Of a DNA stretch of 57,007 bases, positions 1 to 8,312 are shown one piece after another. Every line of letters starts with the position of its first letter. Within the stretch, counting starts at the first letter, position 1. The stretch comes from Leptolyngbyaceae cyanobacterium RU_5_1. GTDB taxonomy: Bacteria; Cyanobacteriota; Cyanobacteriia; Leptolyngbyales; Leptolyngbyaceae. Where the stretch lies: positions 1 through 57,007 of the forward strand of contig JAAUSG010000009.1 in the NCBI GenBank assembly GCA_012034055.1. The letters are read 5' to 3'. A program made the translations under genes and the position numbers. The notes below the pieces were generated by a model, which saw only the letters and a list, made by a program, of their open reading frames with translations, did no database searches and had not been told where the DNA came from.

Positions 1-69
1 GCGATAGCCGTAATGCATCGATCTTTGGAAACCTAGTGATGATGAAAGTGAGGTGCTAATGGTAGTGAT

Positions 70-858
70 ATGTGGATAGTCAAGTGGATAGTGCGATCGC
101 TCCTCCTCCTCTACCTGGCATTGACTCTCTTTGCCTTCGTGTTCTCGAACGGACTCATCTTTCAACCTCACGCTGCCAGCTACCGCGACACTGCTGACAC
201 TCTGAAGCTGCTGACAAGTGATGGAGAACAGATTTCTGCCCTGTATTTACCCAATTCTCAAGCGACCTACACTCTGCTCTACAGTCACGGCAACGGCAGC
301 GACTTAGGTGATATCCGCCCACTGCTTGCAGCCGTTCAACGCATTGGATTTGCAGTGTTTGCCTACGACTACCGCGGATATGGCACCAGTCAGGGATCGC
401 CCTCTGAACAGAATACCTATCGCGACATTGATGCCGCTTACCACTACCTGACCACCAGTCTGCAAGTGCCGCCCGATCGCATTATTCTTTATGGGAATTC
501 TGTTGGAGCGGGTCCCAGCATTGATCTGGCCAGTCGTCAGCCTGTTGCTGGACTAATCGTGGAAGGAGCTTTTACCAGTGCCTTTCGGGTAATGACTCGG
601 ATTCCAATCTTGCCTTTCGATCGCTTCAACAATATCCACAAGATCAAATCCGTCCGTTGTCCAGTTCTGGTTGTGCATGGCACGGACGACGCGGTGATTC
701 CGTTTCACCACGGACAAACGCTGTTCAACCACGCGAATCAGCCCAAACAGTTTTTGGTGATTGAAGGCGCAAACCACAACGATTTAGCCGAAGTCGCTGG
801 AATCCGCTACAGCAACTCACTGCAGGAATTTATCCAACTGGTGGATCAAACTCATTAA
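70..858 (+). CDS. Membrane-anchored alpha/beta hydrolase (BEM46/ABHD13-like)
   Basis: A 262-residue serine hydrolase of the alpha/beta-hydrolase fold. Residues about 8-30 form a hydrophobic N-terminal anchor, so the catalytic domain is probably held on the membrane. The nucleophile elbow GNSVGAG places Ser144 as nucleophile. Asp207 (HGTDD) and His236 (GANH) complete the triad, and the oxyanion-loop HGNGSD lies at residues 73-78. These features match the BEM46/ABHD13/ABHD17 group, whose members are mostly uncharacterised esterases or depalmitoylases. The substrate cannot be read from sequence. It ends 8 bases from the convergent DUF429 gene. The start is the first ATG, after a purine-rich stretch (GAGGTG) about 12 bases upstream. 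Confidence 0.85.
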   Translation: MWIVKWIVRSLLLLYLALTLFAFVFSNGLIFQPHAASYRDTADTLKLLTSDGEQISALYLPNSQATYTLLYSHGNGSDLGDIRPLLAAVQRIGFAVFAYDYRGYGTSQGSPSEQNTYRDIDAAYHYLTTSLQVPPDRIILYGNSVGAGPSIDLASRQPVAGLIVEGAFTSAFRVMTRIPILPFDRFNNIHKIKSVRCPVLVVHGTDDAVIPFHHGQTLFNHANQPKQFLVIEGANHNDLAEVAGIRYSNSLQEFIQLVDQTH

Positions 859-866
859 TTCAGTCA

Positions 867-1613
867 TCAGTGGGTGGGCATAGCACTCTTGATTGGCACC
901 ACGATGTAACCTTGAGCGCGATCGCCCAATACTAAGTTCCGCTCCAATCCCCAGTACCACCAGTGCGCTGCAATGTAAGCACAGATAATGCTATCGAGCT
1001 GGTCTTCCACAGCCTTGAGCGCGGTTCCCGTGAGCGGGATTTCTGGGACACGAATCTTTCCCTGAGCCACATCTAACGAAGGTTCCAATTGTGGCAAATG
1101 CTCACAAATATACTGACGCAGGCGGGCTAACTCTGCTTGCCGCTGAGCCAGTCTACCCTTTTTGTATTTCAGAATTTGCGGGAGTTCAAACAGATGCACG
1201 ATCGCGGGATGGGGAAACGCTTCAATCTGAAAACGACTTGGCTGCTTCGGTTCAATTATGGGCGCATGTTGAAATCCTCGTGCTTCCAAACTCAAGCCAA
1301 ACGCAACCGTTCGGGCGGCAAAGGCAGACCCCAAATTGGCCGGATAGCAGCCTGCATGGTAGCGACCGAAATATTTGTGGGTGAGGCGATCGGGCAACCG
1401 CATTCCGGTGGCATTCGGAATCAAGGTTGGGGCATCGACTGCAATTCCACCCGACTCATCTGGGGCAAGCCAGGAATCCACCCAAGCCAGAATGTCTGAG
1501 ACAGACTCTTGGCGCTGCAAATCCAACAGTTCTAACCTGCCAGCCTGCCAACCCAAACAACATAGCCCACTCGCTCCCGAACTCCAACCCAGATCAATTC
1601 CCAAAAATTTCAT
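867..1613 (-). CDS. DUF429 family protein (RNase H-fold putative nuclease)
   Basis: A 248-residue protein beginning MKFLGIDLGWSSG, the glycine-rich acidic first strand typical of DUF429, a family predicted to adopt an RNase H-like/actin-like fold and suspected to be a nuclease. A second conserved block around residues 57-80 (AVDAPTLIPN, then RLPDRLTHKYFGR) and a C-terminal DQLDSIICAY block also fit the family. No enzymatic activity is established for close relatives, so function is unassigned. It is convergent with the hydrolase gene (8-base gap) and divergent from the urate-degradation genes, with a 138-base spacer that probably holds both promoters. Confidence 0.75.
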   Translation of the reverse strand: MKFLGIDLGWSSGASGLCCLGWQAGRLELLDLQRQESVSDILAWVDSWLAPDESGGIAVDAPTLIPNATGMRLPDRLTHKYFGRYHAGCYPANLGSAFAARTVAFGLSLEARGFQHAPIIEPKQPSRFQIEAFPHPAIVHLFELPQILKYKKGRLAQRQAELARLRQYICEHLPQLEPSLDVAQGKIRVPEIPLTGTALKAVEDQLDSIICAYIAAHWWYWGLERNLVLGDRAQGYIVVPIKSAMPTH

Positions 1614-1751
1614 GGTTCATCGGCATATCCTACTAATAGATTTGCAAAGCTAATGGACTGCCGTTAATCCGAGTGCATTTTAAGACACATTTGTAGTTGT
1701 TTTCTGAAACTATCGTGAATCTTAGACGACATCGAGTGGGAGAAAGACAGC

Positions 1752-2912
1752 ATGGATAACTTGAAGGTTGTGGTTATTGGTGCTGGAATTGGCGGCTTGA
1801 CTGCAGGCATTGCCCTTCAACAGGCAGGCTATGAGGTTGAAATTTACGATCGCGTCAAGGAAATGCGCCCCGTTGGTGCCGGAATCTCACTCTGGTCAAA
1901 CGGCATTAAAGTCCTCAACCGCCTTGGACTGGGGGCGAAAGTTGCCAGGATTGGCGGCATCATGGATCACATGGAGTACCGGACAAAGACCGGCGAACTC
2001 TTGAATGACATCGACCTGATGCCACTGATTCACGAAGTCGGTCAGCGTCCCTATCCCGTTGCTCGTCGAGACTTACAGTCCATGCTCGTGGAGGCGTTTT
2101 TAGGAGAGGTTCATCTGGATCATAAGTGTGTGAGTGTGGAGCAAGACGAAACCGGAGTCACCGCCTTGTTTGAGAATGGGCATACCGCACAGGGGGATCT
2201 GCTCATTGCAGCCGATGGGCTGCGCTCCGTATTGCGTTCCTACGTGCTGGATCAAGACGTGGAACCCAAATATGTCGGCTATGTCAACTGGAATGGGCTA
2301 GTGCCTGCAGATGAAGAATTAGCCGCGAAAAATACCTGGGTCATCTATGTGGGTGAACACAAGCGGGCCTCGATGATGCCAGTCGGAGGCGATCGCTTCT
2401 ACTTTTTCTTCGACGTGCCGCTGCCCAAAGGCACTCCTGCCGACCCTGAGCAGTACAAAACAGAACTCAAGCAACACTTTGTCGGTTGGGCAGACCCGGT
2501 ACAGAACCTGATTGAACGCTTTGATCCGAATGCCGTTGCCCGCCCCGAAATTCATGACCTGGGACCAATTGATCGCTTTGTCAAAGGTCGTGTCGCACTG
2601 CTAGGCGATTCCGCCCATACCACCTGTCCAGACATGGGGCAGGGTGGGTGTCAAGCTATGGAAGATGGACTGGTGCTGACCAATTACCTGATTAGCACCA
2701 ACATCAGCGTCGAAGATGCCCTGAAGCGCTACGAAATGGAGCGCACCACCCGCGCCAATGCGGTTGTAGACAAAGCCCGTAAGCGGGCCGAGCAAATCCA
2801 CGGCAAAGATCCGGAGATCACTCAACAATGGTACAAGCAACTGGCAACCGAAAAACCCAGCGACGTAACAGGCGCGATCGCCAAAGTGATCATGGCCGGG
2901 CCATTGCATTGA
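1752..2912 (+). CDS. hpxO: FAD-dependent urate hydroxylase (HpxO-like)
   Basis: A 386-residue single-component flavin monooxygenase. The Rossmann motif GAGIGG (residues 10-15), the DG motif (LIAADGLRS) and the second FAD motif GDSAHTTCPDMGQGG are all present. From memory the protein tracks Klebsiella HpxO closely: EMRPVGAGISLWSNGIKV near the N terminus, YVNWNGLV mid-protein, FYFFFDVPLP, and a GPLH C terminus. HpxO converts urate to 5-hydroxyisourate using NADH and O2. The next gene encodes the enzyme that consumes that product, which strongly supports this assignment over a generic salicylate-hydroxylase-like enzyme. A GGGAGAAAG ribosome binding site precedes the ATG. Confidence 0.85.
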   Translation: MDNLKVVVIGAGIGGLTAGIALQQAGYEVEIYDRVKEMRPVGAGISLWSNGIKVLNRLGLGAKVARIGGIMDHMEYRTKTGELLNDIDLMPLIHEVGQRPYPVARRDLQSMLVEAFLGEVHLDHKCVSVEQDETGVTALFENGHTAQGDLLIAADGLRSVLRSYVLDQDVEPKYVGYVNWNGLVPADEELAAKNTWVIYVGEHKRASMMPVGGDRFYFFFDVPLPKGTPADPEQYKTELKQHFVGWADPVQNLIERFDPNAVARPEIHDLGPIDRFVKGRVALLGDSAHTTCPDMGQGGCQAMEDGLVLTNYLISTNISVEDALKRYEMERTTRANAVVDKARKRAEQIHGKDPEITQQWYKQLATEKPSDVTGAIAKVIMAGPLH

Positions 2913-2953
2913 AGGTGTAAAGGGTAGAGGGTAAAATCTAGACACCCCTGCTT

Positions 2954-2984
2954 CCGCCCTCCGCCCTCCGTCCTCCGTCCTCCG
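2954..2984. repeat. Heptameric tandem repeat (CCGYCCT) between hpxO and uraH
   Basis: Four and a half copies of the 7-base unit CCGCCCT/CCGTCCT fill the spacer immediately before the uraH start. The tract is C-rich, so uraH has no recognisable Shine-Dalgarno on its own transcript. This is the kind of short tandemly repeated repetitive (STRR) sequence known from filamentous cyanobacteria. Confidence 0.8.
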
Positions 2985-2997
2985 CACTTTCCTTCTC

Positions 2998-3360
2998 ATG
3001 TCCGGTAAACTGACAACCCACGTACTAGATACTGCTCACGGGCGTCCGGCAGCGAATATGGCGATCGCGCTTTATTCCGTCCACCCCGAATCTGGCGAAA
3101 AGATCTTGCTGAAAAGGGTGATCACTAACCAGGACGGACGCACGGATGCCCCGCTGTTGACAGACGGCGAGTTAACGGTTGGCATTTACGAATTGGTTTT
3201 TTCGGTTGGAGAGTACTTTACCCGACAGGCAACCCCTCTCCCCGATCCGCCCTTTCTCAATCAGGTGCCGCTGCAGTTTGGGATTGCCGATCCAGACGCC
3301 CATTACCACGTTCCGCTGCTCACGTCTCCGTGGTCATACAGCACCTACCGGGGCAGTTAG
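2998..3360 (+). CDS. uraH: 5-hydroxyisourate hydrolase (transthyretin-like)
   Basis: A 120-residue protein with both signatures of HIUase: the N-terminal [14 protein letters not shown] (active-site His8) and the invariant C-terminal tetrapeptide YRGS, which separates HIUases from vertebrate transthyretin. The HYHVPLL...PWSY block carrying another active-site histidine is also present, and the length is standard for the family. The enzyme hydrolyses 5-hydroxyisourate to OHCU in purine catabolism. It lies 85 bases downstream of the FAD urate hydroxylase on the same strand, so the two probably form an operon. The third enzyme of the pathway, OHCU decarboxylase, is not in the window. Confidence 0.92.
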   Translation: MSGKLTTHVLDTAHGRPAANMAIALYSVHPESGEKILLKRVITNQDGRTDAPLLTDGELTVGIYELVFSVGEYFTRQATPLPDPPFLNQVPLQFGIADPDAHYHVPLLTSPWSYSTYRGS

Positions 3361-3395
3361 GGATTCGCAAACAAATAAAGTACCAATACCACAAT

Positions 3396-3427
3396 CTGTA
3401 GGGGCGTACGGCCGTACGCCCCTACAG
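3396..3427. repeat. 32-base perfect palindrome downstream of uraH
   Basis: The sequence reads CTGTAGGGGCGTACGG followed by its exact reverse complement, with no loop. It lies between the uraH stop and the end of the convergent gene at 3454. GTAGGGGCG-type palindromes recur in many cyanobacterial genomes as dispersed repeats. Here it could also serve as a bidirectional transcription end, although no T-tract follows. Confidence 0.85.
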
Positions 3428-3453
3428 GGATGTTTATTTTGCATGCATGTCCC

Positions 3454-4173
3454 TCAGCGGTTTTCTTCTGGTGATGAACTCTCCTGCTCAGGCTTTTTCA
3501 CCTCAACCGGCACCTCGGCTTTTAACCCCGTCAACTGCTCAAGCTGACCTCGTAACTCCTCGCCCGTCTTCCGCCGTACAGTCACCCTCACGATATTCGG
3601 ACTGGCTGTAGCAACTGGTTTTGTCACTCCAGTGGAGGAACTTGGTGTTTCAGCTTTAGGCTCCAACACGCCAGGGGTAGAGTCCGACGGCGAGGGGATT
3701 ACGTAGTCCACGGTCACTTCTGAGACTTTCTTATCTCGGCTGAACAAAAATCCGGTTACCCCAAATAAAGCCGTGTTGATGGCACGAGCGGTTGAGTTAT
3801 CTTTTCGTCCTTCCCGATACCGGATGGCTTTGATATCGCTAGAGCTAATCTGAATTTCCTGAGTTGCTTTCTTTTTCTTTAAGAACCTCAGTTTTTCCCC
3901 GACCTCATAATAAGCAACCACCTTCTTCTCATTGACGATCAGTTTACACACTGTCTCAGTCTCAATAGTGTTCGTCGTCAAAACGCAGGATCCTGCTTCA
4001 CCAGGGCGATCGTCTAGCGAAACTGGAACCTGATAACCCTTGCACTGCGAGTCTGAAGGAGATTTTGAGCACAATTCATAGCGATCGTCTTCACTGAGCT
4101 GCTGTGCGTAAGCAGGAGTGAACCCGACTAATACGGTGAGCAGCGAGGCTAGCGAAATGGTCATGAGTTTCAT
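3454..4173 (-). CDS. Secreted/periplasmic protein of unknown function
   Basis: A 239-residue protein with a clear Sec signal peptide: MKLMTISLAS, a hydrophobic core, then cleavage expected after AYA (about residue 23). The mature part has four cysteines near its N terminus that could form two disulfides, a lysine cluster (FLKKKKATQ) and a Pro/Ser/Thr/Glu-rich low-complexity C-terminal third ending in charged residues. I do not recognise a family and no catalytic motif is visible. It is transcribed toward uraH and stands alone. A 224-base upstream spacer holds a heptad repeat at its far end. Confidence 0.6.
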   Translation of the reverse strand: MKLMTISLASLLTVLVGFTPAYAQQLSEDDRYELCSKSPSDSQCKGYQVPVSLDDRPGEAGSCVLTTNTIETETVCKLIVNEKKVVAYYEVGEKLRFLKKKKATQEIQISSSDIKAIRYREGRKDNSTARAINTALFGVTGFLFSRDKKVSEVTVDYVIPSPSDSTPGVLEPKAETPSSSTGVTKPVATASPNIVRVTVRRKTGEELRGQLEQLTGLKAEVPVEVKKPEQESSSPEENR

Positions 4174-4347
4174 GGCTTTGCTCCTTACATGACACGTAAA
4201 TCCTACGCTACTGACCTCGTAATACCCAGCAGAAGATGAGTGAAAAAAAGAAAAAAGACGTACTCCAAAGTGGCAGCAATATCCCTTAAGTGAAAAAGGT
4301 TACGACATGGAATCTGAAAATCAGGAGTAGGGGACTACGAAATTCCC

Positions 4348-4372
4348 AATCTACAATCATCAATCTAAAATC
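4348..4372. repeat. Heptameric tandem repeat (AATCNAN)
   Basis: Three and a half period-7 units, AATCTAC-AATCATC-AATCTAA-AATCG, lie just upstream of the Uma2 pseudogene start. The same AATCYAA-type heptad recurs at 20609, 47264 and 50224, so it is one dispersed STRR family. Confidence 0.65.
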
Positions 4373-4397
4373 GATATAACCCCTCCTTCATTGCCTC

Positions 4398-4876
4398 ATG
4401 GTCTCAATTCCCAACCTCAACCTGGCCACAGAACCCTTCAGCGATGAGCCGGAGTTGGAAACATCTTTGCATCTCGCTCAAATTATCCTGCTGATTACCT
4501 GCCTGGAATGGTGGTGGCAGAACCGTCAGGACTTCTTTGCGGCAGGAAATCTCAGCATTTATTATCAGCCTATTAAACTGCAATCCAAAAAATTTCGCGG
4601 CCCAGACTTTTTCGTTGTCCTGAATACCGAGCGGCGATCGCGCAATAGTTGGGTCGTCGCCAATGAAGGCGGCAAGTATCCCAATTTAATCGTTGAAATT
4701 CTCTCGCCCAAAACGGCTAAAGCGGATCGAGGCGTTTGGAACAAGAGCGGCAACGAGCAGAGCAGGAGCGGCAACGAGCAGAGCAGGCTGAAGCGATCGC
4801 CGATCAAATCCAACAGGAAAACGAGCGCTTGCGTGCCTACTTGCGCGCTCAAGGAATTGACCCAGATACGCTCTGA
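4398..4876 (+). pseudogene. Uma2/DUF820 family restriction-like nuclease, internally deleted
   Basis: The first ~110 codons encode a typical Uma2-family N-terminal half (PD-(D/E)XK fold): FRGPDFFVVLNTERRSRNSW, then NEGGKYPNLIVEILSPKTAKADRG. Intact relatives continue for about 60-80 residues through the rest of the nuclease core. Here that section is missing. At about 4730-4736 the sequence joins the family's C-terminal coiled-coil tail in another reading frame, which translates as repeated RRLEQERQRAEQ, then ENERLRAYLRAQGIDPDTL, stopping at 4874-4876. The original frame runs on to 4883 in meaningless sequence. A net out-of-frame internal deletion makes this a pseudogene rather than a single-base sequencing lesion. 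Confidence 0.8.
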
Positions 4877-4892
4877 CAGCTAGGACTTACGC

Positions 4893-4961
4893 AAACCTCG
4901 GAGGTTTTAACCAAGAATCAAGCATCGTAACTAAACGTAGTGACTTAAACCTCCGAGGTTT
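4893..4961. repeat. Inverted repeat of AAACCTCSGAGGTTT
   Basis: The 15-mer AAACCTCGGAGGTTT at 4893-4907 reappears as its exact reverse complement at 4947-4961. Each arm is itself nearly palindromic. The left arm is preceded by GGACTTACGCA, a string often seen at the edge of dispersed cyanobacterial repeats. It abuts the 75-bp dispersed element that starts at 4961, so two repeat units are nested between the Uma2 pseudogene and the S4 gene. Confidence 0.75.
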
Positions 4962-5034
4962 TAAATCACGTCCAGCTCGGAATTTGGAGTTTTCCCTAAG
5001 AAAAACTCCAGGTCTGGACGTTAAAAAGGTTTAG
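4961..5034 (-). repeat. Dispersed palindromic element, copy A
   Basis: One of three copies of an element of about 75 bp; the others are at 29618-29691 and 37639-37713. Read on the minus strand it begins CTAAACC immediately after the stop codon of the S4-domain gene and contains the 18-base core CAGACCTGGAGTTTTTCT (4999-5016). It ends in CGAGCTGGACGTGATTTAA. The ends form an imperfect inverted repeat (CTAAAYC...GTCCAG), so the transcript could fold into a hairpin just past the stop codon. Confidence 0.8.
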
Positions 5035-5814
5035 TTACACGAAACGAGTTAACTGCATTCGGTATCGGTCTTTTTTCGTGACGGCGACCTCGCCAACCTC
5101 TACGCGGCCTTTGCCGCGAATGGCAATCAAATCACCGGACTTAACCGTGTGACTGGCGCTGGTGATCTCTTTCCAGTTGACCCGCACATCGCCAGCGGAG
5201 ATCAGGTCTGCCATTTTGCTGCGTGACATGCCAAAACCAGCCGAGGCGATCGCGTCCAGGCGCATTGACGCTTCCACGGTCGTCAGTTCTTTCTTCTTCG
5301 GCTCGCGAATCTTGAGTTCACTCAGGTCAATGCGTCGTGTTTTAACTGGGACGGATCGCACTTGAGTCAAGTTCATTTCCAGGAATTCTGCCAGTTCTGG
5401 AACGACGATCGCCTGTGCTCCCCGTTCTCCCAATACAATCACATCACCCACGCGATCACGAACAATGCCGGTGCCTAACATCGCTCCCAGAAAATCTCGA
5501 TGGGTAGCGGGATCGAAAAGAAAGTTTCCGGCGATTTCCAACCCAGCCAGTTCAACTTGAGTCGTGTCAATCGGGAGTTCAGAGCGGGCGATCGCGACCC
5601 GTTGCCGTTCTGCCTGGGGATAACCGCCCCAAGCCACCAGATGCACTTCTGTCAAACGACCAAAGAGTTGTTGGATTTCTGCCAGTTCGGGAGGTGAGAG
5701 AAAGTCAGTTGCAACAATTTCCCAGGTTTTGATTGCCTGGTCTGCCTGATCGATGACTCGTGCTGCGCTTTCGCGATTCTCAACTCCTTTTAGTAGCTCT
5801 TCCCGGGGCAACAT
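5035..5814 (-). CDS. Photosystem II S4 domain protein (YlmH-type RNA-binding protein)
   Basis: A 259-residue protein matching the cyanobacterial/plastid photosystem II S4 domain family, related to Firmicutes YlmH. A central domain (about residues 45-170, including VHLVAWGGYPQAERQRVAIAR and IVLGERGAQAIV) is followed by a C-terminal S4 RNA-binding domain at about 180-245 (MRLDAIASAGFGMSRSKMADLI, then GDVRVNWKE). Family members bind RNA and have been linked to PSII accumulation, but the molecular role is unclear. It starts 25 bases after prfA, so it is probably the last gene of that transcription unit. Element copy A follows its stop codon directly. Confidence 0.85.
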   Translation of the reverse strand: MLPREELLKGVENRESAARVIDQADQAIKTWEIVATDFLSPPELAEIQQLFGRLTEVHLVAWGGYPQAERQRVAIARSELPIDTTQVELAGLEIAGNFLFDPATHRDFLGAMLGTGIVRDRVGDVIVLGERGAQAIVVPELAEFLEMNLTQVRSVPVKTRRIDLSELKIREPKKKELTTVEASMRLDAIASAGFGMSRSKMADLISAGDVRVNWKEITSASHTVKSGDLIAIRGKGRVEVGEVAVTKKDRYRMQLTRFV

Positions 5815-5839
5815 GGGTATCTTCTAAACATCGATTCAT

Positions 5840-6949
5840 CTAAGCCGCCTGACCGTTACTTTCCGCCGTGGCTAATTGTTCCAACCGTTCCTGCTGATCG
5901 CGAGAAATACAGGTCTGAATCACCTCGTCTATCTCACCTTCCAAAACAGGCACCAGAGAAAAATTCTGATTCAAGCGGTGATCGGTGACTCGGTTGTCTT
6001 TGTAGTTATAGGTGCGAATCTTTTCAGAGCGAGATCCGGTGCCTACTTGCATCCGTCTTGCAGATGTGACCGCTTCTTGTTGCTCCTCCAGCTTCATCTC
6101 GTAGAGCTTCGCCCGTAGAATCTGCATCGCCCGTTCCCGGTTTTGCAGCTGCGATCGCTCCTCCATACACTTAATCCGAATCCCGGTTGGCTTATGCATC
6201 AAATCAACCGCCGTTTCCACCTTGTTCACGTTCTGTCCACCCGCGCCCCCGGATCGCATCGTGGTCATCTCAATGTCTTTCGAGTCAATGTGAATTTCAA
6301 CATCATCCACCTCTGGCATCACGGCCACCGTTGCCGTCGAGGTATGGACTCGTCCCTGGGTCTCAGTCACTGGAACCCGTTGCACTCGATGCACTCCGGC
6401 TTCAAACTTGAGCTTGCTGTAAACGCGATCGCCCTGAACCTCCAGAATCACTTCCTTAAAACCGCCCATATCCGCGAGCGATTCACTCACCAGTTTCACC
6501 CGCCATCCCTGGACTTCTGCATAGCGTGAATACATGCGCAGCAAGTCACCGGCCCAGATGCTGGCTTCATCACCCCCCGTGCCTGCCCGAATCTCTAACA
6601 TGATGTTCTTGTCATCATTTGGGTCACTGGGCAGCAGCAGAATCTTCAGGCGACTTTCCAGGTCATCGAGCTTCGTCTCCAATTCCTCCACTTCCAGGGC
6701 TGCCATTTCCTGAAGTTCTGGATCACCCCCTGCCTCCTTCAGAATCTGTCGCGCTCCTGCCACTTCTTCTTGAGTTGCCCGCCAAGTTTCAAACGTGGTA
6801 ACAGTCTCTTCCAATGAAGAACGCGCTTTCGCTACCTTTTGAAACTCACTCGGATCTCTGGCGATATCTGGGTCTGCCAGTCGCCGAGTCAACTCATTAA
6901 ATGTCTGTTCAACAGATTGCAGCTTATCGAGCAGGTATGCTTCAGCCAT
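5840..6949 (-). CDS. prfA: Peptide chain release factor 1
   Basis: RF1 reads UAA/UAG stop codons and triggers peptide release on the ribosome. With the start at [10 protein letters not shown] the protein has 369 residues, close to the family norm of about 360. An ATG 33 bases further upstream would add an unconserved [11 protein letters not shown] extension. The codon-recognition tripeptide PVT is at residues 193-195 and the catalytic GGQ at 237-239 ([14 protein letters not shown]). PxT rather than SPF marks RF1, not RF2. It follows rpmE by 94 bases, a conserved cyanobacterial order at the tail of the ribosomal superoperon. Confidence 0.95.
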   Translation of the reverse strand: MAEAYLLDKLQSVEQTFNELTRRLADPDIARDPSEFQKVAKARSSLEETVTTFETWRATQEEVAGARQILKEAGGDPELQEMAALEVEELETKLDDLESRLKILLLPSDPNDDKNIMLEIRAGTGGDEASIWAGDLLRMYSRYAEVQGWRVKLVSESLADMGGFKEVILEVQGDRVYSKLKFEAGVHRVQRVPVTETQGRVHTSTATVAVMPEVDDVEIHIDSKDIEMTTMRSGGAGGQNVNKVETAVDLMHKPTGIRIKCMEERSQLQNRERAMQILRAKLYEMKLEEQQEAVTSARRMQVGTGSRSEKIRTYNYKDNRVTDHRLNQNFSLVPVLEGEIDEVIQTCISRDQQERLEQLATAESNGQAA

Positions 6950-7002
6950 AGGTCGATCAAGATAACAGCAGGGATAGTCCAACTCGGAAGATTAGCTATC
7001 AG

Positions 7003-7045
7003 TAAACAACTACTAACAGCTAACAACCTAAAACTAACCTCTGCT
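7003..7045. repeat. Heptad repeats (TAACAAC-type) between rpmE and prfA
   Basis: A run of degenerate 7-base units (TAACAGC, TAACAAC, CTAAAAC, TAACCTC) fills the spacer between the rpmE stop and the prfA start. It is the complement-strand version of the TTGTTAG heptads at 15428. Confidence 0.5.
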
Positions 7046-7295
7046 AACGTTTCTTACCCTTAGCCGCATTGCCCTGATCATCGCCGTCTTCCATCATGCC
7101 GTACTTCCGTAAGAAGCGTTCCACACGTCCTTCCGTATCAATAATCTTCTGCGTGCCTGTGAAAAAAGGATGATTCCCTGACCAGACATCAACATGCAGC
7201 TCAGGTTTAGTTGAACCAACCGTCATCACAACCTCGCCATTGCAGTAAACTTTGGCTTCCGGGTACCACTTGGGATGGATATCAGGTTTCGGCAT
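7044..7295 (-). CDS. rpmE: 50S ribosomal protein L31
   Basis: L31 is a large-subunit protein at the intersubunit bridge. The 83-residue product starts MPKPDIHPKWYPEAKVYCNG, and SGNHPFFTGTQK is the family signature. It has a single cysteine, so it is the zinc-free form. An in-frame codon 27 bases upstream would add MLSAIGEFV, which is not conserved. The lysine-rich tail (NAAKGKKR) is normal. It follows rpsI by 49 bases. Confidence 0.95.
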   Translation of the reverse strand: MPKPDIHPKWYPEAKVYCNGEVVMTVGSTKPELHVDVWSGNHPFFTGTQKIIDTEGRVERFLRKYGMMEDGDDQGNAAKGKKR

Positions 7296-7344
7296 CACAA
7301 ATTCTCCAATCGCGCTCAACATTAATTCTAACGATTATGACCAG

Positions 7345-7755
7345 CTACCGCTTCGAGAACTGAGGTGCTTTACGGGCTTTCCGTAAGCCGTACTTCTTCC
7401 GCTCCTTCGCACGAGGATCACGGGTTAAGTACCCTTCCGTCTTAAGGGGTTTGCGGTTATCGGGGTCAAGCTGGCAAAGAGCACGAGCCACACCCAGTCG
7501 CACGGCATCGGCCTGTCCAGTTAGCCCACCCCCATGAGCATTGACCAAAATATCGTAGTCACTTTCCAGTCCCAGCGTTTCCAAGGGAGCCTTTGCCACT
7601 GACAAATACTCCGGATTGAACTGCAGGTACAAATCCCCCGGCTTGCCGTTGATAATGAGCTGACCATTACCCGGAACTAAGCGCACGCGCGCAACAGCCG
7701 ATTTGCGCCGACCTGTTCCCATGTACATGACACGCCCTTGATCCGTAGCTTGCAT
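7345..7755 (-). CDS. rpsI: 30S ribosomal protein S9
   Basis: A 136-residue S9 with the conserved [14 protein letters not shown] block near the N terminus. The basic C-terminal tail ends in PQFSKR, whose last residues contact P-site tRNA. The start ATG overlaps the rplM stop by one base (TAATG), implying translational coupling with L13, the near-universal partner gene. Confidence 0.97.
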   Translation of the reverse strand: MQATDQGRVMYMGTGRRKSAVARVRLVPGNGQLIINGKPGDLYLQFNPEYLSVAKAPLETLGLESDYDILVNAHGGGLTGQADAVRLGVARALCQLDPDNRKPLKTEGYLTRDPRAKERKKYGLRKARKAPQFSKR

Positions 7756-8210
7756 TAAGACTGCCCTCCTGGAATGGTATTAATTTCAAGAACTTGAGGC
7801 TTCTGAGCCTGATGGGGATGATTGGATCCGGCGTATACCTTCAGTTTTGTAAAAAGCTGCCGTCCTAGAGTGTTTTTGGGCAACATTCCCTTCACCGCGT
7901 GTTCAACGATTCGTTCGGGGATGCGGGCTTGCAGCTTAGCAAAGGTTTCAACCTTCATGCCACCGGGACGACCAGAATGGCGACGATAGAGCTTTTGAGT
8001 GCGCTTCTTGCCGGTAACGTCAACTTTCTCGGCATTCACTACGATCACAAAATCGCCGGTGTCCAAAAACGGCGTATACGTCGGCTTATTTTTGCCCCGC
8101 AGTACTCTGGCAATTTCGCTGGCAAGGCGACCGAGGCGCTGATCCGTTGCATCAACAACGTACCAGTTACGCTCGATGGAATCTTGAGGAGGAAGGTAGG
8201 TCTTATTCAT
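7755..8210 (-). CDS. rplM: 50S ribosomal protein L13
   Basis: A 151-residue early-assembly protein of the large subunit. Signatures are [19 protein letters not shown], the [20 protein letters not shown] block and the [11 protein letters not shown] motif. It lies 102 bases after truA and is coupled to rpsI by a one-base overlap. Confidence 0.97.
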   Translation of the reverse strand: MNKTYLPPQDSIERNWYVVDATDQRLGRLASEIARVLRGKNKPTYTPFLDTGDFVIVVNAEKVDVTGKKRTQKLYRRHSGRPGGMKVETFAKLQARIPERIVEHAVKGMLPKNTLGRQLFTKLKVYAGSNHPHQAQKPQVLEINTIPGGQS

Positions 8211-8312
8211 GTCCGTCTCTGGGAGTCATTCAAGGAGGTAAGCGGTGAACGGTAAGAGATTGTAAAGGTAAATGTGAGACTGCGATCGCGTTTGAACTAT
8301 TCGAAATAGGAG

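Noticed and set aside
1091..1653. Several overlapping plus-strand frames opposite the DUF429 gene.
   Set aside because: They are antisense shadows of a clearly conserved minus-strand gene and have no independent support.
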